Below, one piece after another: positions 63,910 through 64,000 of a DNA stretch of 64,000 nt. The DNA is from Xanthomonas sp. Leaf148 (lineage in GTDB: Bacteria; Pseudomonadota; Gammaproteobacteria; Xanthomonadales; Xanthomonadaceae): positions 175,476 through 239,475 of the forward strand of contig NZ_LMOP01000008.1 of assembly GCF_001423585.1 (NCBI RefSeq). The letters run 5' to 3'. The position numbers and the translations under genes were made by a program. Each line of letters opens with the position of its first letter. The stretch's first letter is position 1. The notes beneath the pieces were generated by a model, which had not been told where the DNA came from, made no database searches, and worked only from the letters and a program-made list of their open reading frames with translations.

Positions 63910-64000
63910 TTATTCCTGGACCTCGCGGTCCTCGCGCTTGGTTTCTTCCATCGCTTCGGGTTCCAGTTCTTCGGCGCTGCGATTGAGTTTGACGAACACG
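63910..64000 (-). CDS. 3' end of a minus-strand gene (partial)
   Basis: An open frame entering from the right edge encodes VFVKLNRSAEELEPEAMEET, continues to KREDREVQE and stops at 63910. The acidic, charged tail is consistent with the end of a real protein, but 29 residues do not identify it. The preceding 120 bases (63787-63909) show nothing recognisable. Confidence 0.45.
   Translation of the reverse strand, partial: VFVKLNRSAEELEPEAMEETKREDREVQE

Overview
The window is high-GC proteobacterial DNA that reads as a Xanthomonas chromosome. The main evidence is a complete xanthomonadin (brominated aryl polyene pigment) cluster with a chorismatase of the XanB2 type. A small RNA with three C-rich loops directly after polA, which looks like the Xanthomonas sRNA sX13, and dispersed Xanthomonas-type intergenic repeats agree with this. 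The genus is an inference from gene content; no rRNA or other marker is present.

Layout. 1-4.4 kb: the C-terminal part of a very large secreted adhesin, then a type VI secretion tssA gene bracketed by two inverted copies of an intergenic repeat, then a small lipoprotein gene. 4.5-8.8 kb: polA, the sX13-like sRNA with its own terminator, and hemF on the other strand. 8.9-9.3 kb: a composite repeat array. 9.5-13.5 kb: a membrane protein/TPR-like gene pair and a secreted S9 peptidase, all on the minus strand.

14.5-30.7 kb is the pigment region. An aryl-ACP ligase, a chorismatase, an ACP, a polytopic membrane protein, a PlsC-type acyltransferase, a FabZ-like hotdog protein, an LpxL-like acyltransferase, a LolA-like protein, an MMPL exporter, a second hotdog protein and a FabG-like reductase run on the plus strand (the chorismatase and a small secreted protein are minus). 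A converging minus-strand operon carries two ketosynthase-type proteins, a GT2 glycosyltransferase and a flavin halogenase; its adjacent genes overlap by 1 to 4 bases and it ends in an intrinsic terminator. Together they supply 3-hydroxybenzoate, load it on the ACP, extend it as a polyene, halogenate it, esterify it to a lipid and export it. An AT-richer gene with a PD-(D/E)XK nuclease-like pattern sits reversed inside the cluster.

30.9-38.5 kb: YcgL, a 1106-residue membrane-anchored ankyrin protein, a tyrosine phosphatase gene broken by a stop codon, a GH15 glucoamylase-like enzyme and zwf whose product carries a roughly 105-residue Lys/Ala-rich tail. 38.9-47 kb is a polymorphic-toxin island: a Sec-exported RHS protein with a low-GC C-terminal domain, an overlapping candidate immunity gene, an IS4-family element with a broken transposase, a remnant of a second RHS gene, and two small membrane-associated proteins, one resembling part of a peptidoglycan glycosyltransferase. 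47-56.3 kb: a KefB/C-type antiporter, an alpha carbonic anhydrase, mgtE, a Pat/PatZ-like acetyltransferase and a TerC-like membrane protein. 56.3-63.9 kb: a second composite repeat locus, a long nrdA leader with a promoter and two candidate NrdR boxes, nrdA and nrdB, an AT-rich gene of unknown function, a flavodoxin overlapping a CPGC thioredoxin, a DUF3592 protein, a YciA-type thioesterase, and the 3' end of a minus-strand gene.

No tRNA, rRNA, CRISPR array or phage gene was seen. Families were recognised from sequence motifs alone, without database searches.
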